The notes beneath the pieces are model-generated. The model did no database searches, was not told the DNA's origin, and was given only the letters and a program-made list of their open reading frames with translations. Positions 42,039 to 51,632 of a stretch of DNA of 64,000 bases are shown here, piece after piece. The DNA comes from Chryseobacterium sp. KACC 21268 (GTDB taxonomy: Bacteria; Bacteroidota; Bacteroidia; Flavobacteriales; Weeksellaceae), in NCBI GenBank assembly GCA_028736075.1, contig CP117875.1, positions 992,001 through 1,056,000 on the forward strand, in the 5' to 3' direction. A program made the position numbers and the translations under genes. Each line of letters begins with the position of its first letter. Position 1 is the stretch's first letter.

Positions 42039-42923
42039 TTATTTTTTTTCTGCCACATTGGTGTAGATACTGTGAACCAAACCGTCTGCTACAGAGATTT
42101 TCGGAACATAGATGTGTTTGATGTCTGCCCACGTCATCACATTGTTGAAGATGGTCAAGGCCGGAACGATAACGTCTGCGCGGTCTTCCCGGATTTGATA
42201 TTGCTGCATTCTTTCGTCGACGGTAAGCTTTTCCATTTCTTTCAAATATTTCTTGATGACAGAAACAGGCATTGGTTTGCCGTCTTTCGTTTTGCTCATC
42301 GAGAAGATTTTGTTGATATTCCCGCCAGATCCAATGGCAACGACTGTTTTTTTGCTTTTGATCTTATCTTTGATCTCATCTTTCATCTCGTCCCAAATTG
42401 TTGGCGTTACCAATCCATTCAATAAACGGATTGTTCCAATATTGAAAGAATGCTCGTATTGCATCTCGTTGTTTTCGTAGAAAGTCAGTTCTGTAGATCC
42501 GCCGCCAACATCCACATAAAGATAGGCAAAATCTTTGTCCAGGCCTTCTGCAACGTGATTTTCATAGATGAGCGTTGCTTCTTCGTCGCCCGTGATGATC
42601 TCGATGTTAATGTCAGATTGTTCTTTTACAATGTCGATGATTTCCTGTCCGTTTTTCGCATCTCGCATCGCACTTGTAGCGCAGGCTCTGTAATGCTCGA
42701 CTTTGTAGATCTCCATCAATTCACGGAAAATGGTCATTGTTTTGATCACCATTTGTTTTCTTTCTGTGCCAATTTCGCCTTTGCTGAAAACATCAAAACC
42801 CAGTCTGAGCGGGATTCTCAGAAGATTCAGTTTTGTGAATTCTGCTTTGCCGTTGGTCTCCTTTACTTCGTTGATGAGCAGTCGGGCGGCGTTACTTCCT
42901 ATATCTATAGCGGCGATTATCAT
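42039..42923 (-). CDS. Ppx/GppA family exopolyphosphatase
   Basis: The 294-aa protein is an ASKHA-fold phosphatase: IAAIDIGSNAARLLI (phosphate 1 loop), YRACATSAMRDAKNG, ETITG-type block IEIITGDEEATLIYENH and YLYVDVGGGSTELTFYEN. It lacks the C-terminal HD and further domains of E. coli Ppx (about 510 aa), as many Bacteroidota copies do. It degrades polyphosphate or the alarmone pppGpp. It lies 40 bp after ppk1 on the same strand, so synthesis and degradation genes are paired. Confidence 0.9.
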   Translation of the reverse strand: MIIAAIDIGSNAARLLINEVKETNGKAEFTKLNLLRIPLRLGFDVFSKGEIGTERKQMVIKTMTIFRELMEIYKVEHYRACATSAMRDAKNGQEIIDIVKEQSDINIEIITGDEEATLIYENHVAEGLDKDFAYLYVDVGGGSTELTFYENNEMQYEHSFNIGTIRLLNGLVTPTIWDEMKDEIKDKIKSKKTVVAIGSGGNINKIFSMSKTKDGKPMPVSVIKKYLKEMEKLTVDERMQQYQIREDRADVIVPALTIFNNVMTWADIKHIYVPKISVADGLVHSIYTNVAEKK

Positions 42924-42963
42924 TTCTTGAGCTTAATTAAAAGATTAAATTTAAACTAAATAT

Positions 42964-45072
42964 TTAGTATTTCTGATTTTTGAGATAATTATAAGTCTCG
43001 ATCTGTGATCTTTTCTCGACGGCATCGTTCGTTTCCACATATTCATTTCTCATATTTTTGTCGAGAAGTCTGGCTTTCACATTATCTTCCAGCTGAAGGT
43101 CCAAAAGGGTTTTCAGTTCTTTTTTCAGATTCTTTTGCAAAATGGGCGTTGCAGCTTCTATCCTGTAATCCAGGTTTCTCGTCATCCAGTCGGCGGAGGA
43201 GATGTACATATTCTCTGCACCTTTGTTGTAGAAGTACATCACTCTGGCGTGCTCCAGATATTCATCCACAATGCTGATCGCGTAGATTTTTTTCTTAAAG
43301 TCTTTCTGATTCACAGCACAATAGATTCCTCGAACGATCATTTTTGTCGTCACGCCTGCTTCTGCAGCTTCATACAGTTTTTTGATGAGCGTCCTGTCAC
43401 TCAATGAATTCACTTTGATGATCATTTCGGCCTTTCTTCCGGCTTTGGCTTCCTCGATTTCTTTGTCAATGTGAGCTATGATCTTTTCTCGCATAAACTC
43501 CGGACAAACCATCAGGCTTTTGCAGCTTTTCAAAGTGATGGTCGGATCCACTTTTGGTTTGTTGAGGGCAGAGAAGATTTTATTGATGTCTGCCATTATT
43601 GCTCTGTTGGATGTCATCACCAGATGGTCGCCATAGATTTTGGCCGTTTTCTCATTGAAGTTTCCTGTGCTGACAAATCCGTATTGAATGGTTTTATTAT
43701 GAACTCTCTTTTTGATGACACAAAGCTTGGCGTGCACCTTTCTGTTGGGAATGCCGAGAAGCACTTTTACGCCTTCCATTTCCAGTTTGTCTTTCCACAT
43801 CAGGTTGGATTCTTCATCAAATCTCGCTCTTAATTCCAGCATTACGGTCACTTCTTTTCCGTTTCTGACGGCATTAATTAGAGCATTCACAATTTTGGAA
43901 CTTGATGCCAATCGGTACGCCGTGATCTGAATGGATTTTACATCCGGATCCATCGCCGCTTCTCTTAATAGATCGATCACGGAATCATAAGAATGATAAG
44001 GGAAGGTCAGCAACACATCTTTTTTAATGATAACATCTGTCACCCTTTGTTTATTGGCAAATTCCGGATGGATGAAAGAAGTTCTCTCAACAGGCTTGTG
44101 ATAAGCTTTGAAGACATCTGGAAAATCCATAAAATGTCGGAAGTTGTGTATCTTTTGTCCAGGAATGATGCTGTCTTTTTTGGTAAGATTCAGTTTTTTG
44201 ATAAGGAATTCCAACAAAGCTTTATCAATTTCCTTATCGAAGACAAAACGCGTCGGTTTTCCTTTACGTCTGCTTTTGATTCCTTTTTCAATCTTGTCCG
44301 CTAGTGTTGTCTTGATGTCATTATCAAGGTCGAACTCTGCATCTTTTGTCACTTTGAAGCAATGCGCCGTAAAATCGTCATATCCAAAGTAGGAGAAGAT
44401 GTGCGGTAGATTATAGATGATGACATCTTCCAAAAGCATCACATCTTTTTGTTCCGGATTCTCGGTCGGAAGCAGGACAAATCTTCCGTTGGCTGTCACT
44501 GGCAATTCGATAATGGCGTACTGACTTTCGTACTGCCATTCTTTCCTGCGCATCGCAATGCCGATGAATAGACTCTTCTCACGAAGATAAGGCATTGGTT
44601 TGTTGTCGTGAAGCAGAACGGGGATGACATTACTTTCCACTTCCTCATCAAAATATTTGACCACGAATTCTTTCTGAGCAGCAGTCAGATGCTTGTGGTC
44701 CTTGATGAAAACCTTTTCCTTCGCCATTTCGCGCTGAACATCCTTCCAGGTTTTGTCGAAATCCTCCTGTTGGTGGATGACAAGCTTGTTTATCTTTTGC
44801 AGAATTTTAGATGGCGCGTCATAAAAAGATTCACTGATGACCTTTTGTTTGAAGTCCATCGCACGCTTTAGTCCAGCAACTCTCACTCGGAAAAACTCGT
44901 CCAGATTGTTGGAAAATATTCCTAAAAATCGGATTCTCAAATGGATAGGAACACTTTTGTCCATAGCTTCCTGAAGAACTCTGGCATTGAAGCCGAGCCA
45001 GGTGACGTCGCGTGGATTAAATTCTTGTGGCATTATTGGGTTTTTGATTATCTCAAAAGTAGTAAAATTCAT
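42964..45072 (-). CDS. ppk1: Polyphosphate kinase 1
   Basis: The protein (702 aa from the ATG at 45072, or 689 from 45033) has the PPK1 layout: N domain with FNPRDVTWLGFNARVLQEAM, head domain, and two phospholipase-D-like catalytic domains with LRARFDEESNLMWKDKLEME, NRKVHAKLCVIKKR (catalytic His) and FVSTGNFNEKTAKIYGDH, then SSADWMTRNLDYRIEAATP. It makes polyphosphate from ATP reversibly. The internal start would begin closer to the family N-terminus and is an equal choice. Ppx follows downstream. Confidence 0.95.
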   Translation of the reverse strand: MNFTTFEIIKNPIMPQEFNPRDVTWLGFNARVLQEAMDKSVPIHLRIRFLGIFSNNLDEFFRVRVAGLKRAMDFKQKVISESFYDAPSKILQKINKLVIHQQEDFDKTWKDVQREMAKEKVFIKDHKHLTAAQKEFVVKYFDEEVESNVIPVLLHDNKPMPYLREKSLFIGIAMRRKEWQYESQYAIIELPVTANGRFVLLPTENPEQKDVMLLEDVIIYNLPHIFSYFGYDDFTAHCFKVTKDAEFDLDNDIKTTLADKIEKGIKSRRKGKPTRFVFDKEIDKALLEFLIKKLNLTKKDSIIPGQKIHNFRHFMDFPDVFKAYHKPVERTSFIHPEFANKQRVTDVIIKKDVLLTFPYHSYDSVIDLLREAAMDPDVKSIQITAYRLASSSKIVNALINAVRNGKEVTVMLELRARFDEESNLMWKDKLEMEGVKVLLGIPNRKVHAKLCVIKKRVHNKTIQYGFVSTGNFNEKTAKIYGDHLVMTSNRAIMADINKIFSALNKPKVDPTITLKSCKSLMVCPEFMREKIIAHIDKEIEEAKAGRKAEMIIKVNSLSDRTLIKKLYEAAEAGVTTKMIVRGIYCAVNQKDFKKKIYAISIVDEYLEHARVMYFYNKGAENMYISSADWMTRNLDYRIEAATPILQKNLKKELKTLLDLQLEDNVKARLLDKNMRNEYVETNDAVEKRSQIETYNYLKNQKY

Positions 45073-45267
45073 TGTATTAATTTGGGTTTGAAAACTACAA
45101 TCTTCTTTCGTGTCGGTATGTTTCGGAACTGTAAACTAATTTTTAAATCAATCGGGAAGAAGGTTTTATTGAGGATTAGATAATTTATTTTTAGAAAATT
45201 AATAATATTTATAAAATATATTAAAAAATAATATAGATTTGCAGCCCTTTTAATTGATTATAAAAAA

Positions 45268-46494
45268 ATGAAGAAATTTTTACTATTGATGTCAAGCGCT
45301 TTTTTCTTGAGCGCTTATGGACAAAGAACTTGTGGAACGGAGAAAAAAATGGCGGCTTTTTTTGCTGCAAATCCGCAGGCACAAGCGAACAGAGAAGCTT
45401 TGAAAGATTACCTGATTCACAATGATTTTACACAATCAAAAAAAGCAGGTGTTGTCACAATTCCTATTGTTGTTCACGTGTTGTATTCTACAACAGCGAT
45501 GAACATTTCAGATGCTCAGATCGCTTCCCAGATCAAAGTCTTGAATGACGATTTCAGAAAACTCAATGCGGATTTCAGTACAGTGGTTCCGTCTGTTTTC
45601 CAGGGTGTTGCCGCGGATATGGAATTGGCTTTCTGTCTGGCTACCAAAAAACCAGATGGTTCCACAACAACCGGAGTTGAAAGAAAATCTGTAAGCAGCA
45701 ATTTTAATTTCGATGATAATTATTATAAATCTTCAGGATTGCCATCTTGGGATACGACAAAATATCTGAACATCTGGGTCGGCAACATCAGCGCAGACTA
45801 TCTAGGATGGGCTTATCTTCCGGATAATGCTGGAGGTACAGATGATGGACTTGCGATTGGTTACAAATATTTTGGAACGACCGGAACGGTAGTGTCTCCA
45901 TATAATAAAGGTAGAACGGCAACACACGAGATAGGGCATTATTTTGGACTCAATCACATCTGGGGAGACGAGGAGAACTCTTGTGGTACTGCTGCAGGTA
46001 ATGATGGATGTGCGGATACGCCGGCTACAAAAGAACCTTATTACGGAGCACCTACATTCCCAACAAATCTATACGCTTGTACCACTACTACCAATGGTTC
46101 AATGTTTATGAATTATATGGATTATGTAAACGATAATAAAATGGCGATGTTTACAAACAACCAAAAAACCATTACCCAAAATACAATGGCTGGTCCAAGA
46201 GCTAGCTTATTGAATTCTAATGCGTGTTCTTTTCTAGCGGTTGATGATGTGGAAAAATCTAATTCTATTAATTTATTTCCAAATCCTGCGGTTAATTATA
46301 TTTCTATCGCTTCACCATTGGTTAAGATTAATGAAGTTGAAATCTTTGCGGCTGATGGAAAATTAGTCAAAAGAGCAAATGTGAAAAACGAAACTGACAA
46401 AATTGATGTGAAACAACTTCCGTTGGGAACTTACTATGTGAGAACTTACAATGAAGGTGGTTTTGTGAAATCTTTGAAGTTTATTAAGAAATAA
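45268..46494 (+). CDS. Secreted M43-type zinc metalloprotease with T9SS sorting domain
   Basis: The 408-aa protein starts with a signal peptide (MKKFLLLMSSAFFLSAYGQ). A pro-region is followed by a pappalysin-type metalloprotease domain, with the zinc motif THEIGHYFGLNHIWGD (H-E-x2-H-x2-G-x2-H) and the met-turn MFMNYMDYVND. The calcium/disulfide region ENSCGTAAGNDGCADTPAT is typical of M43 (gliding-motility-associated and ulilysin-like). The last 75 residues are a T9SS sorting domain (INLFPNPAVNYIS; VKQLPLGTYYVRTYNEG). It is exported and may digest extracellular protein. A TAGATTTG -7 box lies at 45234-45241, with no clear -33 element. Confidence 0.92.
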   Translation: MKKFLLLMSSAFFLSAYGQRTCGTEKKMAAFFAANPQAQANREALKDYLIHNDFTQSKKAGVVTIPIVVHVLYSTTAMNISDAQIASQIKVLNDDFRKLNADFSTVVPSVFQGVAADMELAFCLATKKPDGSTTTGVERKSVSSNFNFDDNYYKSSGLPSWDTTKYLNIWVGNISADYLGWAYLPDNAGGTDDGLAIGYKYFGTTGTVVSPYNKGRTATHEIGHYFGLNHIWGDEENSCGTAAGNDGCADTPATKEPYYGAPTFPTNLYACTTTTNGSMFMNYMDYVNDNKMAMFTNNQKTITQNTMAGPRASLLNSNACSFLAVDDVEKSNSINLFPNPAVNYISIASPLVKINEVEIFAADGKLVKRANVKNETDKIDVKQLPLGTYYVRTYNEGGFVKSLKFIKK

Positions 46495-46515
46495 TTTGAT
46501 TCAAAATTGAAATCT

Positions 46516-46543
46516 AAAACTCTGTCGAAAGGCGGAGTTTTTT
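46516..46543 (+). terminator. Terminator after the M43 protease gene
   Basis: AAACTC pairs with GAGTTT in an imperfect stem, followed by seven T, 20 bp after the stop. Confidence 0.65.
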
Positions 46544-46550
46544 TGGTTAA

Positions 46551-46563
46551 TGACAATTTGTCA
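46551..46563. promoter_or_regulatory. 13-bp palindrome upstream of dnaK
   Basis: TGACAATTTGTCA is a perfect inverted repeat with one centre base, 78 bp before the dnaK ATG. It is followed by a T-run and TTGACG, which may be part of the promoter. It is not the CIRCE element bound by HrcA. A possible heat-shock operator, by position only. Confidence 0.4.
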
Positions 46564-46640
46564 CTTTTTTTGACGTGGTACAAATATTGAGAATTGGTCA
46601 TTGTAAATATTAATAATAACAAAAAATAACATATAAAAAA

Positions 46641-48530
46641 ATGAGTAAAATAATCGGAATTGACTTAGGTACAACCAACTCTTGCGTTGCAGTAATGGAA
46701 GGTAAAGATGCTGTAGTTATCCCTAATGCAGAAGGAAAAAGAACGACGCCTTCTATCGTAGCGTTCATAGAAGATGGTGAAAGAAAAGTAGGAGATCCTG
46801 CAAAAAGACAAGCGGTGACAAACCCTACAAAAACTGTATATTCTATCAAAAGATTCATCGGAACACATTTCAAAGATGACGCTTCTGAAGTCTCAAGAGT
46901 ACCTTACGCAGTGGTAAGCGGACCAAACGATACGGTAAAAGTAAAAATAGACGACAGAGAATATACACCACAAGAGATTTCTGCAATGATTCTTCAAAAA
47001 ATGAAGAAAACTGCTGAAGATTATCTTGGACAAGAAGTAACAAGAGCGGTAATCACTGTTCCGGCTTACTTTAATGATGCTCAAAGACAAGCTACTAAAG
47101 AAGCAGGAGAAATCGCTGGACTTAAAGTAGAAAGAATCATCAACGAGCCTACAGCAGCAGCTTTGGCTTATGGAATGGACAAATCTCACAAAGATCAAAA
47201 AATTGCAGTTTACGATTTAGGTGGTGGTACTTTTGACGTTTCTATCCTTGATCTAGGAGACGGTGTTTTCGAAGTATTGTCTACAAATGGAGACACGCAC
47301 TTAGGTGGTGATGACTTTGATGATGTGATCATCAACTGGATGGCAGATGAATTCAAATCTGACGAAGGTGTAGATCTTAAAGGTGATGCGATTGCATTAC
47401 AAAGATTGAAAGAAGCTGCTGAAAAAGCAAAAATCGAGTTGTCTTCTTCTCCTCAGACTGAAATCAACCTTCCATATATCACAGCTACGGCTACAGGTCC
47501 TAAACACTTGGTGAAGACTTTGACTAAAGCTAAATTCGAGCAATTATCTGCTGATTTGGTAAGACGTTCTATGGAGCCTTGTAAAAAAGCGCTTTCTGAT
47601 GCAGGTCTTTCTATCTCAGATATCGACGAAGTGATCTTGGTAGGTGGTTCTACAAGAATCCCGATCATCCAGGAAGAAGTTGAGAAATTCTTCGGTAAAA
47701 AACCATCAAAAGGTGTTAATCCAGATGAGGTTGTAGCAATTGGTGCAGCTATCCAAGGTGGCGTTTTGACTGGAGATGTGACAGACGTTCTTTTGTTAGA
47801 CGTTACACCACTTTCTTTAGGTATCGAAACTATGGGGTCTGTTTTCACTAAATTAATTGAAGCTAACACTACTATCCCAACTAAAAAATCTGAAGTATTC
47901 TCTACAGCTTCTGACAACCAGCCAGCTGTAAGCATCAGAGTTGGACAAGGTGAAAGACCAATGTTCAACGATAACAAAGAGATTGGTAGATTTGATTTGA
48001 CAGATATTCCACCAGCACAAAGAGGTGTTCCTCAGATCGAAGTGACTTTCGATATCGATGCAAATGGTATCTTGAGCGTTTCTGCTAAAGATAAAGGAAC
48101 TGGAAAAGAGCAATCTATCAAAATCCAGGCATCTTCTGGACTTTCTGACGAGGAAATCGAAAGAATGAAAAAAGAAGCTCAGGAAAACTCTGCAGCAGAT
48201 GCGAAGAGAAAAGAAGAGGTTGAAGTTTTCAACAAAGCGGACGGATTGATCTTCCAAACTGAAAAGCAATTGAAAGAATTCGGTGATAAATTGTCTGCTG
48301 ACAAAAAAGCAGCCATCGAAACTGCTCACGCAGAATTGAAAACCGCTTTCGAAGCTAAAAACGGTGATGATGTGAAAGCTAAAACCGAAGCTTTAGACGC
48401 AGCTTGGATGGCGGCATCTGAAGAGATGTATGCACAAGGTCAAGGTGCTGATGCAGGTGCTCAACAAGGTCAAGGAAATGCAAGCGGAGCAGAAGATGTT
48501 CAGGATGCAGATTTCGAAGAAGTGAAGTAA
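46641..48530 (+). CDS. dnaK: Chaperone protein DnaK (Hsp70)
   Basis: The 629-aa protein has the full Hsp70 layout: ATPase domain with [52 protein letters not shown]; linker [15 protein letters not shown]; substrate-binding domain [17 protein letters not shown]; and a C-terminal lid ending in a Gly/Ala/Gln-rich stretch and [13 protein letters not shown], the conserved acidic tail that bacterial DnaK often carries. It folds proteins with DnaJ and GrpE, which are not in the window. Codon use is uniform and typical of highly expressed genes in the window. A terminator follows. Confidence 0.99.
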   Translation: MSKIIGIDLGTTNSCVAVMEGKDAVVIPNAEGKRTTPSIVAFIEDGERKVGDPAKRQAVTNPTKTVYSIKRFIGTHFKDDASEVSRVPYAVVSGPNDTVKVKIDDREYTPQEISAMILQKMKKTAEDYLGQEVTRAVITVPAYFNDAQRQATKEAGEIAGLKVERIINEPTAAALAYGMDKSHKDQKIAVYDLGGGTFDVSILDLGDGVFEVLSTNGDTHLGGDDFDDVIINWMADEFKSDEGVDLKGDAIALQRLKEAAEKAKIELSSSPQTEINLPYITATATGPKHLVKTLTKAKFEQLSADLVRRSMEPCKKALSDAGLSISDIDEVILVGGSTRIPIIQEEVEKFFGKKPSKGVNPDEVVAIGAAIQGGVLTGDVTDVLLLDVTPLSLGIETMGSVFTKLIEANTTIPTKKSEVFSTASDNQPAVSIRVGQGERPMFNDNKEIGRFDLTDIPPAQRGVPQIEVTFDIDANGILSVSAKDKGTGKEQSIKIQASSGLSDEEIERMKKEAQENSAADAKRKEEVEVFNKADGLIFQTEKQLKEFGDKLSADKKAAIETAHAELKTAFEAKNGDDVKAKTEALDAAWMAASEEMYAQGQGADAGAQQGQGNASGAEDVQDADFEEVK

Positions 48531-48556
48531 GACTTTAAAGTCAAACAATATTATAG

Positions 48557-48588
48557 AATCCCCGAGTGAAAGCTTGGGGATTTTTTTG
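48557..48588 (+). terminator. Terminator after dnaK
   Basis: AATCCCC pairs with GGGGATT (with AG/CT inside), followed by a run of seven T. Confidence 0.8.
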
Positions 48589-48635
48589 TGAAAGGAATAA
48601 TCCCTAATTTAGTTTGATAATTAAACAAATCATCA

Positions 48636-49151
48636 ATGAAATTTTCAAAAATAATTTTAGTCGCAGCATTATTGTTAGTGCAATTTGGATTTGCTCAGGA
48701 GAAGGCAGATGTTGTTTTAGACAAAGCTTTGACTCAGGCAAAAGCGGAGAACAAAAATGTGCTTTTAATATTTCACGCATCGTGGTGTGGCTGGTGCAAA
48801 CTGATGGAGAAGAATATGGAATTGCCAATGACAAAACCGCTTTTCGATAAAAATTATGTGACCGCTTATCTCGATGTTCAGGAACGTGGCGAAAAGAAAA
48901 GTCTGGAAAATCCCGGCGGCCAAGAATTAATGAATAAATACAAAGGCGAAACAGCAGGTCTTCCATTTTGGTTGATGCTAAGTCCGAAAGGTGAAGTCTT
49001 AGCCGATTCCTTCGATGCAAAAGGAGAAAATATCGGTTCGCCTGCAAGTCCGGAAGAAGTTGCTTCATTTCTTGTAAAACTGGAGAAAACTTCTAAATTA
49101 AATAAAACCGAACTCCAAACCATACAACAGGTTTTCGTCAAAAAAAATTAA
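48636..49151 (+). CDS. Exported thioredoxin-fold protein
   Basis: The 171-aa protein has a signal peptide (MKFSKIILVAALLLVQFGFAQ) and a thioredoxin fold with the redox motif HASWCGWCKLMEKNMELP, followed by GGQELMNKYKGETAGLPFWLML, with the cis-proline. This is a DUF255/thioredoxin_7-like group that acts outside the inner membrane in thiol chemistry. It is expressed from its own promoter region (an AT-rich gap of 105 bp after dnaK). A small terminator follows. Confidence 0.82.
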   Translation: MKFSKIILVAALLLVQFGFAQEKADVVLDKALTQAKAENKNVLLIFHASWCGWCKLMEKNMELPMTKPLFDKNYVTAYLDVQERGEKKSLENPGGQELMNKYKGETAGLPFWLMLSPKGEVLADSFDAKGENIGSPASPEEVASFLVKLEKTSKLNKTELQTIQQVFVKKN

Positions 49152-49154
49152 TGA

Positions 49155-49183
49155 AATTCCCGAGCGCTGACTTGGGGATTTTT
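49155..49183 (+). terminator. Terminator after exported thioredoxin gene
   Basis: AATTCCC pairs with GGGGATT around GAGCGCTGACTT; T-run follows. Confidence 0.65.
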
Positions 49184-49245
49184 ATTTAACAATGTCCTAA
49201 TAAATTGATTAGCTTTGTTTTAATAATCAGTTAATAAGATTTAAA

Positions 49246-49749
49246 ATGAAAAATTCCAAAGTAATATTCAGTTTTATATTGTTAATGACAAGCGTTCTTG
49301 GTTTTTCTCAAACCGATGAAAAAGCAATTCAAGCGCAAATTACCCAAATGGTTTCCGACTGGAACACGCACGAGTTCAAAAATATGGATTCCTATATGAC
49401 AGACGATGTGGAATGGGTGAATATCGTAGGAATGTGGTGGAAAGGCAGAGCGGAAGTGAAGGCCGCACATCAGGGAAATTTTGGCGCATTTTTCAAGGGT
49501 GTTCCGTTCAAGCAGAAAAGTTTGAAAACCAGATTTCTGACAAAAGATGTGGCTGTTGCAACTTTGATTTCCAGCGTGGGCGAGTTCTTCCCACCAGACG
49601 GCATTGACCACGGAAACAACAAGATGCCCGCGAGCGACGATATTTTAACGTTGGTTTTTGTCAAACAGAACGGGAAATGGCTCATCGCTTCCGGACAAAA
49701 TACAGTGGTTGATGCGAGAGCAGCGAATAATAATCCTTCTAAAAAATAA
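49246..49749 (+). CDS. SnoaL-like (DUF4440/SgcJ-type) exported protein
   Basis: The 167-aa protein has a signal peptide (MKNSKVIFSFILLMTSVLGF) and an NTF2-like domain of the SgcJ/EcaC or DUF4440 kind: IQAQITQMVSDWNTHEFKNM, DVEWVNIVGMWWKGRAEVKA and LTLVFVKQNGKWLIASGQNT at the end, which is the characteristic last strand. The pocket could bind a small molecule; the substrate is unknown. Its -7-like box TAGCTTTG is at 49210-49217. Confidence 0.82.
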   Translation: MKNSKVIFSFILLMTSVLGFSQTDEKAIQAQITQMVSDWNTHEFKNMDSYMTDDVEWVNIVGMWWKGRAEVKAAHQGNFGAFFKGVPFKQKSLKTRFLTKDVAVATLISSVGEFFPPDGIDHGNNKMPASDDILTLVFVKQNGKWLIASGQNTVVDARAANNNPSKK

Positions 49750-49752
49750 AGT

Positions 49753-49780
49753 AAATCCCGAACTTAGGTTTGGGATTTTT
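49753..49780. terminator. Terminator between convergent genes
   Basis: AAATCCC pairs with GGGATTT around an 11-nt loop. Confidence 0.65.
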
Positions 49781-50111
49781 AATTAGAATCGGTTTTTGGT
49801 AAGCATTTTTCCACCATTTTATAGATGATTTTCAGCCGCTCTACAACTTCTTCCATATTTTTCGTGAGCCTTTTCACTTCTTGTGGGTCTTTTGATTTCA
49901 GAACTTCATCGCCACTTTTGGAGACACATTTTTGAGTTTCCGCTTTTGAGATTTGTCCGTAATTTGAAACTTTCATCTGGATGCATTCGCAGGATTTTTT
50001 GGCAACTTCTTCTTCGATGGTTTGAGCATTTACAAGCGTCGATGTCATTAATAAAAAAAAGAAGGCACAATATTTTGAGAGATGGAAAATCATAGTTTCA
50101 AAGCTTTTCAT
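49779..50111 (-). CDS. Hypothetical exported protein
   Basis: This protein has an N-terminal signal peptide (from the ATG at 50093, MIFHLSKYCAFFFLLMTSTL then VNAQ; or 50111). After cleavage, about 80 residues remain, with three cysteines in KKSCECIQMKVSNYG and QKCVSKSG, and another near the end (EKCLPK), an arrangement that could form two disulfides. No known family is recognised. It lies alone on the minus strand between two plus-strand genes. Confidence 0.6.
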   Translation of the reverse strand: MKSFETMIFHLSKYCAFFFLLMTSTLVNAQTIEEEVAKKSCECIQMKVSNYGQISKAETQKCVSKSGDEVLKSKDPQEVKRLTKNMEEVVERLKIIYKMVEKCLPKTDSN

Positions 50112-50207
50112 AGCGAAGATAATTATTTCTTTCGAAGCAATTCCAAGATTTTAACTTTAAATCAAAATCCTTAAATTGCAGTGAGACCAAATCAAATCAA
50201 TTAAAAA

Positions 50208-50687
50208 ATGAAGAAAGCAAACGCATTAATTTTAGGATTAATAGGAGTTTTAATATGTTCTTGTCAGGAAAGCAAAGTCGAAAGTTCTGAGATTGCAAAT
50301 TCTGAAAAGTCAGAAATGATTTTCGAAAAAGGCGACAAAGTTCCGAATGACAAATTTGTAGGCAATGTCTATCAAGCGATTTTAAGTGATGAAGGAACTC
50401 GCGTCAGCAACGTCACTTTCGAGCCGAAAGGTCGCACTAATTGGCACAATCATCCTGGCGGACAAACGCTTTTGGTGACCGAGGGCGTAGGTTATCATCA
50501 GGAAGAAGGGAAACCTGTCCAAGTCATCAAAAAAGGCGATGTCATCAAAATCGGAAAGAACGTAAAACACTGGCACGGCGGAACTGCAGACCAAGCGATG
50601 ACGCACATCGCAGTAAGCATCGACCACGAGAAAAATCCGTCGCAGTGGTTTGAACCTGTGAGTGAGGAAGAGTATGCAATCAAATAA
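50208..50687 (+). CDS. Cupin domain lipoprotein
   Basis: The 159-aa protein has a lipoprotein signal (MKKANALILGLIGVLICSCQE; Cys19). The rest is a single cupin barrel with the metal ligands H-x-H and H in TNWHNHPGGQTLLVTEGVGYHQ and KNVKHWHGGTADQAMTH, as in the AraC-associated carboxymuconolactone-type or DUF861 cupins. It would act on a small molecule in the periplasm. Substrate unknown. It is followed by a clear terminator. Confidence 0.82.
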   Translation: MKKANALILGLIGVLICSCQESKVESSEIANSEKSEMIFEKGDKVPNDKFVGNVYQAILSDEGTRVSNVTFEPKGRTNWHNHPGGQTLLVTEGVGYHQEEGKPVQVIKKGDVIKIGKNVKHWHGGTADQAMTHIAVSIDHEKNPSQWFEPVSEEEYAIK

Positions 50688-50694
50688 CGACAAG

Positions 50695-50726
50695 AAAATC
50701 CCCGAACAGAAAGCTCGGGGATTTTT
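50695..50726 (+). terminator. Terminator after the cupin lipoprotein gene
   Basis: AAATCCCCGA pairs with TCGGGGATTT around ACAGAAAGC; T-run follows. Confidence 0.85.
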
Positions 50727-50909
50727 GTAGTGAGTTTTCAATGGTTTTTTTAAATTATCTTTTGACTAAGTGTGTCTTTTTCAAGTGGTCAATTATTTAA
50801 ATCGAAGATAGAAGCATTTATCTTGAAAATCAATACCTCTTTTGGGGTATTTTTTTTGTGAAAGTCAGAATATTATTAGTAATTTAATGGCTGAAACTAC
50901 TTATGACCA

Positions 50910-51578
50910 ATGAAAAATTACCAACTCAAATTTGCTGATCTTGTGCAATCGATCGATGCTGTTTTCAATCAGATCGAAATGTGCCATATTTTGGAAATGG
51001 ATAACTTCATCAATCCTACTTCTACCAGCTTCTTCAATGGATTTGATTGGTACATCACGCTTCACGACCTGCAGAAATTAAAACCGATTTTCATCAATGA
51101 TAAGATGAAAAACTACTACGGTTTTGAGAAGAATACGTTTCAGGATATCGATTATTTTTACTATTTCACCACCATACATCCTTCTTCCTATCATACACTT
51201 TTGGATTCTGTGGTCCATTTCAAAAAAGGTGGAGAAGGCTACCTGATGCTGGAGTACAAACTGAAAAATAATGTAGGCAAGTTTGAGCAGTTCCTGGGTG
51301 TCACCAAAAGTATTTTTATTGATGAGAAGCCAGCTTTTGCATTGTCGTTGCTCAAAAAAAAGGAAGACACAAAGCGAGAGAATACCCAAAATAATCTGAC
51401 AAAGAGAGAGCTGGAAATTATTCTGTTGATCTGCAAAGGCAAAAAGCAAAACGAGATCGCCAACCAGCTGTTCATTTCTTTGGAAACGACCAAGGTGCAT
51501 ATCAGGAATATCTACAGAAAATTGGAAATCAACAGCAGTCAGGAATTAATGATTTTGTACAAAGATTATTTGGAATAA
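50910..51578 (+). CDS. LuxR-type transcriptional regulator
   Basis: The 222-aa protein has an N-terminal PAS-like sensory region (residues about 15-140, ITLHDLQKLKPIFINDKMKN) and a C-terminal GerE/LuxR helix-turn-helix: NNLTKRELEIILLICKGKKQ, then NEIANQLFISLETTKVHIRN and YRKLEINSSQE. There is no receiver domain and no autoinducer-binding domain. Proteins of this form are common single-domain regulators in Chryseobacterium. Target genes are not evident. An AATACC-GGTATT hairpin lies at about 50831-50858 upstream. Confidence 0.85.
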   Translation: MKNYQLKFADLVQSIDAVFNQIEMCHILEMDNFINPTSTSFFNGFDWYITLHDLQKLKPIFINDKMKNYYGFEKNTFQDIDYFYYFTTIHPSSYHTLLDSVVHFKKGGEGYLMLEYKLKNNVGKFEQFLGVTKSIFIDEKPAFALSLLKKKEDTKRENTQNNLTKRELEIILLICKGKKQNEIANQLFISLETTKVHIRNIYRKLEINSSQELMILYKDYLE

Positions 51579-51632
51579 AATAGAGTGCAGAATTATTACA
51601 ATGAATATCTTTGCAAACTCAAAAGATAAAAA

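Noticed and set aside
50831-50858. Riboswitch or attenuator before the LuxR gene
   Set aside because: Only one simple hairpin, AATACC with GGTATT and a T-run, is visible, with no known aptamer features; probably a terminator-like remnant.
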